Both the position numbers and the translations under genes were made by a program. Below are positions 42,656-51,169 of a stretch of DNA of 64,000 nt, one piece after another; the first letter of the stretch is position 1, and each line of letters starts with the position of its first letter. This DNA is from Bradyrhizobium sp. CSA112 (GTDB lineage Bacteria > Pseudomonadota > Alphaproteobacteria > Rhizobiales > Xanthobacteraceae). The notes under the pieces are model-generated. The model made no database searches. It was not told the DNA's origin and worked only from the letters and a program-made list of their open reading frames with translations. The stretch is taken from contig NZ_JAACFS010000010.1 of the NCBI RefSeq assembly GCF_029051645.1, positions 1-64,000 on the forward strand, given 5' to 3'.

Positions 42656-43972
42656 ATGGTGAAGGCACCCATGGCCGATCAGCGCGAGATTCTCACCGAC
42701 AAGAGCATTGCGCGTCTGTGCCCGGGGGAGAAGCAATACAAGGTGCGCGATAGTGAGCTACCGGGATTTTTCGTGCTCGTCGGCAAGCGCCGGAAGACTT
42801 TCATGGCGCAGGGTGAGTTCTGGCGTGATGGCGTTCGTGAATTCGCAGTCCAGGTCAAGCTCGGCGATTTTGGTGAGATGACCACGCGTCAAGCGCGAGG
42901 CAAGGCCAAGGAAGCACTCGGGTCGATAGCCAAAGGCCAACGTCCTGGTGAAGCTCCGACGATCAAGCCAGGCTCAATAACGCTTCGGCAGGCCTGGGAG
43001 CGCTATCGGGATGCGCATATGAAACGTAAGGGTCGAAACTCAGGGACGGTTGAAAACTATCGAGATCACATGGAGCGGCTGTTTAAGGACTGGCTCGACA
43101 ATCCACTTGCTCGGCTTGGCCGACAGCCGAATTTTGTTGTTGAACGCCACGACAAGATTACGAAGGAAAACGGCCCCTACATTGCCAATGGGGCTATGCG
43201 CAGTCTGCGAGCAGTCTACAACCATGCCCTGAAAAGCAATACCGAACTGCCTGCCGCGAATCCGGTCTCCGCTATCGATTGGAACAAGGAGCATCGACGC
43301 AACACGGGGATGGGACCAAACGACATCAGCGGTTGGCTTAAGGAGCTTTACGCACTGGACAACCCGTTAAGGCGGGAATTTCACCTTTTGACAGTTCTCA
43401 GTGGATCACGACCAGCAGCGCTTAAAAAGGTCCGCATGGAGCACATCGGTCTACGAGAAAGGCTCATCCATATCCCGAAGCCCAAGGGTGGCGAGGAGAA
43501 GGCATTCGACATCCCACTATCGCGGCCGATGATCCGCTGCATCATCCGCGCAATCAGGTGGGGGCGGATCATGTATCCCGAGCAAGGGAAATCGTGGTTG
43601 TTTCCAGCCGACAGTGAATCAGGACATCTCGTGGAGCACAAGGAAGAGCGAAATGTCCTTTCCAAATGGGGTAACGATCTGCGGCAGAGCTATCGCACGC
43701 TCGCGCAAGCGGCAGGTGTTTCAGAGCTCGACATTCATCTGTTGATGAACCATTCGCTTCCCGGTGTGAACGCCGGGTACATCACGCGTGATCGTTTGTT
43801 AAGGGATCACCTGCGTCAACGGCAGCAAGGAATATCAGAGTTGGTTGTCCATGGCCTCGAAGTGAAGCGTGATCTTTCGCTAGCGCGATGGCTCGGAAGT
43901 GCGAAGGTCGAGGAGACTGCCGATCAGGCAGAACCAGGAGCCAGATCTGAGACGATGTCGATGGCTGCGTAG
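42656..43972 (+). CDS. Tyrosine-type site-specific integrase
   Basis: A 438-aa integrase of the phage/island class with an N-terminal arm-binding domain (1-95; DSELPGFFVLVGKRRKTFMA), a SAM-like core-binding domain (105-200) and the catalytic domain. Active-site residues visible: the first Arg in VLSGSRPAALKKVRMEHIGL, the second Arg in NDLRQSYRT, His in LMNHSLPGVN and the nucleophile Tyr in AGYITRD. The His of the usual H-x-x-R box is Asn here (NDLR). It is 166 bases from the tRNA-Arg fragment, as expected for the element's int gene. No excisionase is seen. Confidence 0.9.
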   Translation: MVKAPMADQREILTDKSIARLCPGEKQYKVRDSELPGFFVLVGKRRKTFMAQGEFWRDGVREFAVQVKLGDFGEMTTRQARGKAKEALGSIAKGQRPGEAPTIKPGSITLRQAWERYRDAHMKRKGRNSGTVENYRDHMERLFKDWLDNPLARLGRQPNFVVERHDKITKENGPYIANGAMRSLRAVYNHALKSNTELPAANPVSAIDWNKEHRRNTGMGPNDISGWLKELYALDNPLRREFHLLTVLSGSRPAALKKVRMEHIGLRERLIHIPKPKGGEEKAFDIPLSRPMIRCIIRAIRWGRIMYPEQGKSWLFPADSESGHLVEHKEERNVLSKWGNDLRQSYRTLAQAAGVSELDIHLLMNHSLPGVNAGYITRDRLLRDHLRQRQQGISELVVHGLEVKRDLSLARWLGSAKVEETADQAEPGARSETMSMAA

Positions 43973-44628
43973 AGTGCAAGCTGTGGATTGTCGTTGTCCT
44001 TGGCCGGCAAGTGCTCTTCGTCGCGAGATCCGTCCTCCAACCCCGCGCTCAGAACCTACGGTTTGCGCGGTGACTGGGGGTAACACTGCGGAATTGGCCA
44101 CGACAATCATTGTCGCGCTACTCATTGTTTTGCTGTCGGTTTGAACGATCGGATACAGAGGAGAACAGTGCTGCGGCGGAGAGAGTGTCAGTCAATCCCC
44201 ATTGAAAGATCAAGCATTTTCGACCGTCCTGAACCAAAACCCACCGCTTGAGCTACGGCCGGAAGTGGGTACCGTCTGCCGAACACGCGCCGTTTGCAGC
44301 CAAGAACTCCCCTTCATATGCCGCTGGCTTGGTCAATACTTCGACCTTGTCTCAAACCGATCGCACCTCGTTCCAAATTCTGGCCACCCTTCAATTTCCG
44401 TTGGCTGTCCATGGCATGTAGCCATCGCGCTTTCGCAAGGAGACGTAGCCGTGAGGGACGCCGAGCTCTCACCGGACCGGTTCAAGATTTCTGATGAACT
44501 TGAACGCTCAAGGTCTGGGGCTACTGTAAGCGAGGATAAGATGGCAATCAGCGCCGAACGGAGCACGCGAATCGCCTTGTTGCCCGCCAAAAAGCTTAGA
44601 CTCATCGTCGTGCTGACCAATCGTCACG
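43973..44628. other. Gap behind the integrase
   Basis: 656 bases without a gene I can support. A 195-codon frame (44202-44789) runs into the end of the oxidoreductase gene on the opposite strand and has no family resemblance. The composition is lower in GC than the flanks. Confidence 0.45.
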
Positions 44629-45651
44629 TCAGCCCGGTAGGATCAGCGCGCGTCCCCGCCGCCCCTTCTTCACGTGATCGAAGGCCTGGGCAGCTCCGGC
44701 CAGGGATTCCCGAACGGCAATGGGCAGTCCAACGCGCCGCTGCTCAACCAGTTCGCGCAACTCCTGCAGGGCGGGTGTCTCGGGCTTGAAGACAGTCCAG
44801 GCATAGCGTCCGTTCTTCGGTAAGGCGGCGCGATGGCGACGCTTGTCGGAAAGCGTCTTCAGGGCACCGCGCAGCCAGCCGACCTCGTCGAAATTTGCGA
44901 GCAGCGGATGCACCGTGGTCGCATGGCCGAGCGCGCCGTCGCGCAGAGTGCCGATGAGCGCCAGATCATCGTCCCAGGCGGCGAAGTTGAGCGTGGCGTC
45001 GAACGTCCGTGACAGCGTCGCGAACGGCTTGCTGTTGTCCACCACCTCGAGCGCGCCAGCCTCCTGGCAGGCGGCGAAGTCTGGCGGCCGCGCTATCGCC
45101 GTCACGCTTGCCCCCCATGCGGACATCATCTGGAGGGCCAAGGTCCCGAGACCGCCGGCCGCGCCATGGATGAGTACCTGTTTTCCCGCAGCATTCTGCC
45201 GGGTCAGTCCAGCGCCCCGCACCGCAAGCCACATGGTCACGAAGCTGTACGGAAGTGCCGCCAGCGCCTGGAGGTCCTGCCCCGCGCGCGCCAGCAGTAC
45301 ATGCGTGGCCTTGACCAGCACGTGGCTCGCGTGGCTCCCCTCGGCCGATGGCGGCTTCACGCCATAGACCCGATCGCCGATCTTGAACGCGTCGACATTG
45401 TCGCCGAGAGCGGTCACCGTGCCGGCGACATCATTGCCGAGCACCATGGGAAACCGACCTGCCCCCACAAGCGACAGCAATCGCCGACCATAGCCTTGCG
45501 CGCGCCGTACATCGATGGGATTTACCGACGCCGCCGCGACGGCAACCTCGATCTCGCCGGCGGCCGGCTTGCGCCGGAGGACCTGTCGGACCTCGAAGCT
45601 GCTACTCGGCCCGAGGCAAACCAGGGTGGCACCTGTCGCATTCGTCACCAT
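44629..45651 (-). CDS. Zinc-free MDR / quinone-oxidoreductase-type protein
   Basis: A 340-aa medium-chain dehydrogenase/reductase. The catalytic half begins at about residue 30 (VAAASVNPIDVRRAQGYG; VLGNDVAGTVTALGDNVDAF, GDRVYG) and the NADPH-binding Rossmann half carries IHGAAGGLGTLALQMMSAWG. The structural and catalytic zinc Cys residues are absent, which puts it with the quinone oxidoreductase/enoyl reductase branch. It probably reduces an alpha,beta-unsaturated carbonyl or quinone. No close neighbour to form an operon. Confidence 0.88.
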   Translation of the reverse strand: MVTNATGATLVCLGPSSSFEVRQVLRRKPAAGEIEVAVAAASVNPIDVRRAQGYGRRLLSLVGAGRFPMVLGNDVAGTVTALGDNVDAFKIGDRVYGVKPPSAEGSHASHVLVKATHVLLARAGQDLQALAALPYSFVTMWLAVRGAGLTRQNAAGKQVLIHGAAGGLGTLALQMMSAWGASVTAIARPPDFAACQEAGALEVVDNSKPFATLSRTFDATLNFAAWDDDLALIGTLRDGALGHATTVHPLLANFDEVGWLRGALKTLSDKRRHRAALPKNGRYAWTVFKPETPALQELRELVEQRRVGLPIAVRESLAGAAQAFDHVKKGRRGRALILPG

Positions 45652-45897
45652 CTTGCCGCCTTCCCAAAACTTCTGGACACTCTAACCGCACCATCAATTG
45701 GCCAAACGCTCCGGCTGCGGCGCTAGTCCTGCACTTCGAACTTGAGGCATAGCGCTCAAGCGCAGTACGCAGAGCCGCGGTCCGTTCGCCGGCGCGGACG
45801 CACACGACCTGTCCCAGCCGGGGTCGGCGTTCGAACGCCAGGTCGACGATGGTGCACACCGTCGCGTTTTCAAGGGATTAAATCCCGTGATCGCGTC

Positions 45898-46260
45898 CTA
45901 GTTGTTTCGTTGCGCGGTCCAATATCCCGAACAGCGCCCACCTCCTGCGCGGCCGCTCCAGGTCCCGCGGCCGCCGTCTCGCGTCAGCTTCCCCGACCCT
46001 GATGCGTATTTGTCGTGGACCGTCACCGACGCGCGAACCGCGCCCGATCTTCCGACATGACCGCTGAACTTCACCAGATTGGGATGCGTCACAACGCCAT
46101 CGTTTATATTCACTGAGAAATTGTAGGTCGGATCGCAGCTTCCGCGTTGTGTAACGAAGGTAAGATTCCAGGGACCGTCGTAAGAGGTTCGGGCTTCGGC
46201 AGCCGTCGCCAGGGTAAGGCAGGCACAGCTAATGACAGTCGCGATCAGTCGCTTGTTCAT
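45898..46260 (-). CDS. Small exported protein, 120 aa
   Basis: Sec signal peptide (residues 1-23, MNKRLIATVISCACLTLATA, cleavage near AEA), then a beta-rich domain: SYDGPWNLTFVTQRGSCDPT, NINDGVVTHPNLVKFSGHVG, GTWSGRAGGGRCSGYW. Two Cys may form a disulfide. This 'DGPW...GSCDP...GxW' family is common in Bradyrhizobium as secreted hypotheticals. GGAGAG before the ATG. Confidence 0.78.
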   Translation of the reverse strand: MNKRLIATVISCACLTLATAAEARTSYDGPWNLTFVTQRGSCDPTYNFSVNINDGVVTHPNLVKFSGHVGRSGAVRASVTVHDKYASGSGKLTRDGGRGTWSGRAGGGRCSGYWTAQRNN

Positions 46261-46378
46261 GATCTTCTCTCCAGAGGAATTGGTTGATGTTCAGTAGGCA
46301 GCAGTCGTAGGTGTTGGGTATTGTTGTCTTCTTGGTCTATCGCTGCGTTTCAAGAGCCGGTGTGCATTTCGGCGGGCC

Positions 46379-47167
46379 CTACGCGGCCGTCCAGCCGCCG
46401 TCGATAGAGAGGTTGGCGCCCGTGATCTGCGCGGCGCCTTCGCCACAAAGGAACAGCGCCAGCGAAGCCACCTGTTCGACCGTGACGAATTCCTTCGTCG
46501 GCTGGGCCGCGAGCAGGACGTCGTTGATCACCTGATCCCTGTCCATGTTGCGCGCCTTCATCGTGTTCGGGATCTGCTTCTCTACCAGCGGCGTCCAGAC
46601 GTAGCCGGGGCTGATGCAGTTACAGGTGATTTTCGACCTGGCCAGTTCCAGCGCCACCGTCTTGGTGAGACCCGCGATGCCGTGCTTGGCCGCGACGTAG
46701 GCCGACTTGAAGGGGGAAGCGACCTGCGAATGCGCCGAGGCCGTGGTGATGATACGGCCCCAGCCGCGCCGCTTCATGCCGGGCACGGCTGCACGGATTG
46801 TGTGGAAGGCGGAGGACAGGTTGATCGCAATGATCGCATTCCACTTGTCGATCGGAAACTCCTCGATAGGGGCGACGTGCTGGACGCCGGCATTGTTCAC
46901 GAGGACATCCACGCTGCCGAAGGTCTTCTCCCCGAGCGCGACGAGCTCGGCGATTTCGTTCGGCTTGGCCATGTCCGCGGGCGAATAGACGGCTTTCACC
47001 CCGAAATCGCTCTCGACGGCAGATCGCTCCTTCTCAACATCGGCCGGCGCACCCATTCCATTGAGCACGATGTTGGCACCTGCGCCTGCGAAGGCACGCG
47101 CATACGCGAGACCGATGCCGCTCGTCGAGCCGGTCACGACCGCGACTTTACCTTTCAGAATACCCAT
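46379..47167 (-). CDS. bdhA: D-3-hydroxybutyrate dehydrogenase (SDR)
   Basis: A 262-aa SDR interconverting 3-hydroxybutyrate and acetoacetate with NAD. Motifs: VTGSTSGIGLAYARAFAGAG cofactor loop, NNAGVQHVAPIEEFP (a signature of this enzyme), Ser in TTASAHSQVASPFKSAYVAAK and the YVAAK dyad, IDGGWTA at the end. Third gene of the patatin / decarboxylase / dehydrogenase operon. With the neighbouring acetoacetate decarboxylase it handles 3-hydroxybutyrate and acetoacetate, the breakdown products of PHB. Confidence 0.9.
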   Translation of the reverse strand: MGILKGKVAVVTGSTSGIGLAYARAFAGAGANIVLNGMGAPADVEKERSAVESDFGVKAVYSPADMAKPNEIAELVALGEKTFGSVDVLVNNAGVQHVAPIEEFPIDKWNAIIAINLSSAFHTIRAAVPGMKRRGWGRIITTASAHSQVASPFKSAYVAAKHGIAGLTKTVALELARSKITCNCISPGYVWTPLVEKQIPNTMKARNMDRDQVINDVLLAAQPTKEFVTVEQVASLALFLCGEGAAQITGANLSIDGGWTAA

Positions 47168-47252
47168 TTCGCTTTTCCTTGTTGATCTGTGACGGTCTTA
47201 AGGCTCGTCGCCGGAGGTGTTCTGGACTCGCGCAGCGGATCGCGGTCGTCCA

Positions 47253-48044
47253 TCATGTGACCAGCGCTCTCTCGTAGCTCCGGAGCGGGCGTCGGATCGG
47301 CTGTTGCAGATAGTCGTGAACGACCTTACCCAGCCCGAGAGTAAGATCTGCGCGCATGTGAACCGCGGACACGATCTCGAGAACCGGCAAATCGGCCACG
47401 GGAGCCAAGGCGTGAGGCGTCAGGGAGAGTGCCGCGGGTCCGGTCCACGCCCCTTTCAAGACAACTTGCTCAAGGTGATACTCGACGAGCTCACAGATCC
47501 GCGGACTGCCGTCGACGTGCGGAATGATCTTGAGAAGGAAGTTCGGCTCCTCGAGAGCGGCCTTGACTTGCGCCAGGTCGGCTTCGCGGTGCTTGTATCC
47601 CATCGTGCCGGTTGCAACCCGCAACGGACCGTAGTCCAGAGTACCAATGAGGGTGTCGACCTCGGTTTGCAACGTCGGCTGGCCGAGCTTTTTCGGAAAG
47701 CCCCAGAGCTCCCGGCCGCCGGCGATCGGCCCCTCATCGTTCAGGAACATGCAGTGGGTATAACCGCCCCTGCGACCGCGGAACGATACCGGGATGACTT
47801 GGCCGCTCTCGGTGTAGTCGCCAAAACCACTGGAATCCGGCATGCGGATGAATTCGTACTTGACCAGCGCCTCGCGTTCATCAAATTCGAGCGGAGCCGG
47901 AACAACTGATCGCAGCTTCGCCGGATCGGTGCGATAGGTAATGATCAGGTATTCGCGGTTCGCGAAGCGATACGGCCCCGGCGGATAGGCCGGACTGGTG
48001 AGCGGCATCGCAAACGCCCGCCTCGCGACTTCATTCTCGTGCAT
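47253..48044 (-). CDS. adc: Acetoacetate decarboxylase
   Basis: A 263-aa Adc: acetoacetate to acetone and CO2 through a Schiff-base lysine. The active-site stretch GGRELWGFPKKLGQP has the reactive Lys at about 118, and the Glu before it; YEFIRMPDSSGFGDYTESGQ is the other family block. GCAGGAGAAATG gives the start at 48044. Middle gene of the operon, 30 bases below patatin and 85 above bdhA. Together with BdhA it can drain 3-hydroxybutyrate/acetoacetate. Confidence 0.9.
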   Translation of the reverse strand: MHENEVARRAFAMPLTSPAYPPGPYRFANREYLIITYRTDPAKLRSVVPAPLEFDEREALVKYEFIRMPDSSGFGDYTESGQVIPVSFRGRRGGYTHCMFLNDEGPIAGGRELWGFPKKLGQPTLQTEVDTLIGTLDYGPLRVATGTMGYKHREADLAQVKAALEEPNFLLKIIPHVDGSPRICELVEYHLEQVVLKGAWTGPAALSLTPHALAPVADLPVLEIVSAVHMRADLTLGLGKVVHDYLQQPIRRPLRSYERALVT

Positions 48045-48074
48045 TTCATTTCTCCTGCGACTGACCGGCTTGGC

Positions 48075-49247
48075 CTACTCGCGACCATCCTGCTCAAGGT
48101 CGAACGTGGAGACGCCATCCGCAGTTGTCGGACGGGCCAGCACCTCGGGGTGACGAAGGGTGCGTAATGCGTCGTGATAACCGGCGCGCCAATGATCCTG
48201 CATCGAGAGGCGGGAAAACTCGTAGTCCTTGGAGTGGCCTTCGTAGTCCCGCGCGCGATAGATCAGATGGACGAGGCTGTGCACGTTGTGAGAGGCAGCC
48301 GTCCTGAGCAGCCTGACGTCCTCTTGCTCGCGCAGATCTTCAGGCAGCCTGCTCAAGAGAGCTGCCAGCTCTCGCTGCAACCGGTGCAGGCTCTTGAACT
48401 GGTCCGTGCTCGCTCGCGTGCGGCTCGAGTATTGGATCTCCTTTTGACGCGTAACGACGTCGGCCAAATTGCGCGGAATCTGGCCGCGCGCGCTCCAGAG
48501 ATCGACCTGAAACACAAGCGTGTCCTGACGGGCGCCACACTCGATCACATATTGCAACGGTGTGTTTGATACCAGGCCGCCATCCCAATAGTGTTCGCCA
48601 TCGATTTCGACCGCCGGAAAGCCCGGCGGTAGCGCCCCACTCGCCAGGATGTGCTCGGACCGAATCGTATGCGTGGCAGTGTCGAAATAGACCAGATTGC
48701 CGGTCCTCACATTGACGGCACCTGCGCTGAACCGCGTCATGCCGGCGTTGATACGATCGAAATCGACGAGGCGCTCCAGTGTCGTCTTCAGCGCGCCCGT
48801 GTCGTAGATGCTCGTGGCGGCAAGCGTTCCACCCGCTTGTAGCCATGGCGCCAGTGGCCGCGCAGAAAAAAATCCGCTTGCGCCAAACACCGCAGCAAAG
48901 CTCGCATTCATCTGATTGAGAAAATTACGGGTGTGGTCACTGTTCATCGAATCGGTGAACGGCGTGTCTGACCAATGCCATGGCGCGTCCAACGTCACCT
49001 GCGTCCAAAACTCGCGAAGCCGCTCCACCCGTGAATTGGGGGGATTGCCCGCGATAATTGCAGCGTTAATCGCTCCAATCGAAATGCCGGCAATCCAATC
49101 GGGATGGATGTTGGCTTCGGCCAAGGCCTCGTAGACGCCTCCCTGGTAAGCCCCCAGAGCGCCTCCGCCCTGTAAGAGCAACGCTATGCAATCGAACGGC
49201 GGACGCCGGTCGACGGTCGTGAGGTGTGATCGAGGCTGAAAGTTCAT
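48075..49247 (-). CDS. Patatin-like phospholipase (DUF3734 type)
   Basis: A 390-aa Ser-Asp dyad acyl hydrolase. The oxyanion hole is LLQGGGALGAYQGGVYEALA (about 25-45), the nucleophile Ser lies in GISIGAIN, and the Asp in WDGGLVSNTPLQYV. The C-terminal third belongs to the DUF3734 extension found in PHB-linked patatins. It heads the operon with adc and bdhA; that trio recurs in Bradyrhizobium and Rhodopseudomonas, suggesting the enzyme acts on storage lipid or polyester. A TetR-type operator (49336-49350) lies about 90 bases upstream. Confidence 0.9.
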   Translation of the reverse strand: MNFQPRSHLTTVDRRPPFDCIALLLQGGGALGAYQGGVYEALAEANIHPDWIAGISIGAINAAIIAGNPPNSRVERLREFWTQVTLDAPWHWSDTPFTDSMNSDHTRNFLNQMNASFAAVFGASGFFSARPLAPWLQAGGTLAATSIYDTGALKTTLERLVDFDRINAGMTRFSAGAVNVRTGNLVYFDTATHTIRSEHILASGALPPGFPAVEIDGEHYWDGGLVSNTPLQYVIECGARQDTLVFQVDLWSARGQIPRNLADVVTRQKEIQYSSRTRASTDQFKSLHRLQRELAALLSRLPEDLREQEDVRLLRTAASHNVHSLVHLIYRARDYEGHSKDYEFSRLSMQDHWRAGYHDALRTLRHPEVLARPTTADGVSTFDLEQDGRE

Positions 49248-49691
49248 GGTTCTGTGCTCTTGATTTGCGATTGCCCACGCCCGCGTTTCTGTCCGGAACG
49301 CGGTCGTAGCGGGGGTTCATGACCTGAATTAGTAAAATATACCGTATAGTTTATTAACTGCGCTGTCAAGCGAGCGCGTTCACAAGCTGGTGCTGCAACT
49401 GATTGAGGCTCCTACGTTCGTCGTTGGATTTTGGCGAGCCACACGCGCACTCGGAACCAAATGCGGAGCCCAATCACCGCCTGGACGCAGCGGTCAAGAG
49501 CATCCCTCGCGCGTCTGCCGTTCGCCCGAGGCACATGACCACGGCCGATTCTTTGTTGCAGTAGCCTGACATCGATGAAGTCGTCGGCGTGCCGGCGCAA
49601 CTCTCCGCGACCATGGCCGGTTGAAAGGCAATTGACGGTTCGCACGCAAAAGTTCTGGCGCAAAAACAGACCAGACGCGGTCCGTTGGCGG
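49248..49691. other. Intergenic region with promoter and operator A
   Basis: 444 bases between the patatin gene and the DUF3551 gene. It has the operator palindrome, a TTGACA hexamer at 49364-49369 (minus strand), and otherwise only short frames with no ribosome site. Confidence 0.5.
49336..49350 (-). promoter_or_regulatory. Candidate TetR operator A (patatin operon)
   Basis: AATATACCGTATAGT, one base off the palindrome ACTATACCGTATAGT. A minus-strand TTGACA sits about 14 bases further from the gene, so the operator covers the -10 region of the patatin / adc / bdhA operon promoter. Confidence 0.65.
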
Positions 49692-49976
49692 TTAATCCGC
49701 TCGTTGACGACGCGTATGGCCGTGGCGCTTCGGCGCGCGAGCGTAGGAGGCGCTCGCCTCGGACAGCAGAGGATTTCGAACGCAGCTGCCGCCGCGACCG
49801 GAAATCATGGCGACGCACTGCTCCACCGTTTCGAAGCCGCACTGTCGCATGCCTGACGAATAGTCTTCTCGGCAGTATTCGTACTCTCTTGCGGCGACCG
49901 GCTCTGCAGCGCTCAAGAGCGTCGCGCCGGCCAGTGTCGCCGCGGCAATCGTGCTGAAGGCGATAGTCTTGTTCAT
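49692..49976 (-). CDS. DUF3551-family small exported protein
   Basis: A 94-aa secreted protein: Sec signal MNKTIAFSTIAAATLAGATL ending near AAEPVAA, then the DUF3551 domain REYEYCREDYSSGMRQCGFE and TVEQCVAMISGRGGSCVRNP with four Cys, likely two disulfides. GGAGAGCAAC lies just before the ATG. Short proteins of this family are abundant in Bradyrhizobium; function unknown. Confidence 0.82.
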   Translation of the reverse strand: MNKTIAFSTIAAATLAGATLLSAAEPVAAREYEYCREDYSSGMRQCGFETVEQCVAMISGRGGSCVRNPLLSEASASYARAPKRHGHTRRQRAD

Positions 49977-50061
49977 GTTGCTCTCCGTGCTTTTGAGTCT
50001 CGGCCATAACCCGCCGGATCCGAACGCGCTTGTCTCACGTGCTTCTGGTGACTTTTTCGGC

Positions 50062-50313
50062 CTAAGGAACGTGAACCATGGGCCCGTAATAGGCGCCCCA
50101 GTGGCCCCACACATCGCGATCAGCGCGATTGGGCAGATCCCTAGCGCGACTATGGCAGCAGGCTTTCCCGTACGTACTATGCGCGCCCATCGGGGTACGC
50201 GCGTTAGCGTTCGCCGTGAGACGCTGTGAAGTCACTTGGCTGTCCCAAGCCACAGCGGGTGTCGTTAGTAAAGCTGCGGTTATCAGTGCAGCCGACAGAA
50301 GATTGAGCTTCAT
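50062..50313 (-). CDS. Small exported protein, 83 aa
   Basis: Signal peptide MKLNLLSAALITAALLTTPA, then a short mature part with two neighbouring Cys (GKACCHSRARD) and a Trp/Tyr/Gly-rich end (WGHWGAYYGPMV). It lies 85 bases upstream of the DUF3551 gene on the same strand and may share its transcript. Operator B lies 70 bases before the start. Confidence 0.6.
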   Translation of the reverse strand: MKLNLLSAALITAALLTTPAVAWDSQVTSQRLTANANARTPMGAHSTYGKACCHSRARDLPNRADRDVWGHWGAYYGPMVHVP

Positions 50314-50375
50314 GATTCAGTTTCTCTACCGGTTACGGAATGCGGCAACGTCTTCGAAATTGCCGCGACTCATCA

Positions 50376-50606
50376 TTAATACACTATACGGTATAGTTTA
50401 TCTATAACCCCGACCGAGCAGAGTCGGTCAAGGAAGAATGATTCACATCCCCGTGTTGCACGTCGTCCGACAAGCCGCACGCCGAAGTGCTGCTCGAGGA
50501 AGGAAATCTGGCGTGCGACCGCAGCCTTCCGCTCGCGGGCAACGGCTGAGAATGAGCCGGTCTCCGTTACGCGCACCAGCGAAGCCAAGGCGCTTACAAT
50601 ATCCAT
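50376..50606 (-). pseudogene. Truncated LysR regulator (helix-turn-helix only)
   Basis: From ATG 50606 the frame reads MDIVSALASLVRVTETGSFS, AVARERKAAVARQISFLEQH and FGVRLVGRRATRG, a good LysR-type winged helix of about 52 residues. After this the sequence loses all likeness, and the remaining residues run through operator B to a stop. The whole effector domain is missing. It is either a remnant or, if expressed, a DNA-binding fragment without a sensor. Confidence 0.65.
50383..50397 (-). promoter_or_regulatory. Candidate TetR operator B (exported-protein gene)
   Basis: ACTATACGGTATAGT, a perfect 7-1-7 palindrome, the best copy of the motif. A minus-strand promoter-like pair (TTGACC at 50426-50431 and TTATAG at 50402-50407, 18 bases apart) lies directly upstream, so binding would block transcription of the exported-protein genes at 50062 and 49692. 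Confidence 0.7.
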
Positions 50607-50652
50607 CGCAGTGTTCGCAGGATGAGGTCCGTCCGGCCCGAGTTCGCGATGC

Positions 50653-51156
50653 CTAGTTGCAGACCAGAATGCGCCTGTACCGCTTGTAGACGTAGTAGCA
50701 GTCGCTATCGGAATACCCATAGTTCGATCGGCCATAGCCATAGCCGGCATAGGCTCCAGCGGCGTGGGCAGCACCGTATCCGTATCGCCGCCCGCCATCG
50801 CCATAGCTTCCGAAACGGCTGTAGCTGACCGAAGCAGAGCGAGCCTGGACCGAGCGTGCAACCGCCGGTCCGCCGCGACCCGCGGCACGGACGCCGCCAA
50901 GCGCCCTGACATCGCCGCGAGGACCAGGGCCGGCGCCCAGGCGAGGAGCCGGACCGCCGAAGCCGGCACGGGGCGCACCGCCTGGCCCCATGGGAGGATG
51001 ACCTCCGAACGCCGGAGGACCGCCGGCGGCGATCGGCGGAGGACCGCCGGGCCCCATCGGAGGAGGACCAGGGAATTGCGCAAATCCCGCAGTCGGCACC
51101 AGCGAAATCGTTGCGAGCGTCACGGACAGCTTCAAGATTGTCGTCCAGGTCATCAT
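50653..51156 (-). CDS. Gly/Pro-rich exported protein, 167 aa
   Basis: Signal peptide (MTWTTILKLSVTLATISLVP, cleavage near GFAQ), then a Gly/Pro-rich region with GPPPMGPGGPPPIA repeats and a Tyr/Gly-rich end (GYGYGRSNYGYSDSDCYYVY, RILVCN). No known enzyme fold; the C-terminal 'CYYVY...RRILVCN' appears in rhizobial exported hypotheticals. The gene begins 13 bases after the RND permease stop, so it is likely the last gene of the pump operon. Two ATGs are adjacent; the upstream one is used. Confidence 0.72.
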   Translation of the reverse strand: MMTWTTILKLSVTLATISLVPTAGFAQFPGPPPMGPGGPPPIAAGGPPAFGGHPPMGPGGAPRAGFGGPAPRLGAGPGPRGDVRALGGVRAAGRGGPAVARSVQARSASVSYSRFGSYGDGGRRYGYGAAHAAGAYAGYGYGRSNYGYSDSDCYYVYKRYRRILVCN

Positions 51157-51169
51157 GGTTTCCTTCGTT

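Noticed and set aside
44202..44789. 195-codon frame after the integrase
   Set aside because: Runs into the oxidoreductase gene on the other strand and shows no domain.
45602..45859. 85-codon minus-strand frame beginning MCTIVDLAFERRPR
   Set aside because: It overlaps the start of the MDR oxidoreductase gene, has no good ribosome site, and its second half is unlike protein. It may be a remnant, but I cannot support it.
49412..49663. 83-codon minus-strand frame upstream of patatin
   Set aside because: Arg-rich, no ribosome site, competing frames on the same strand; no transposase or other family likeness.
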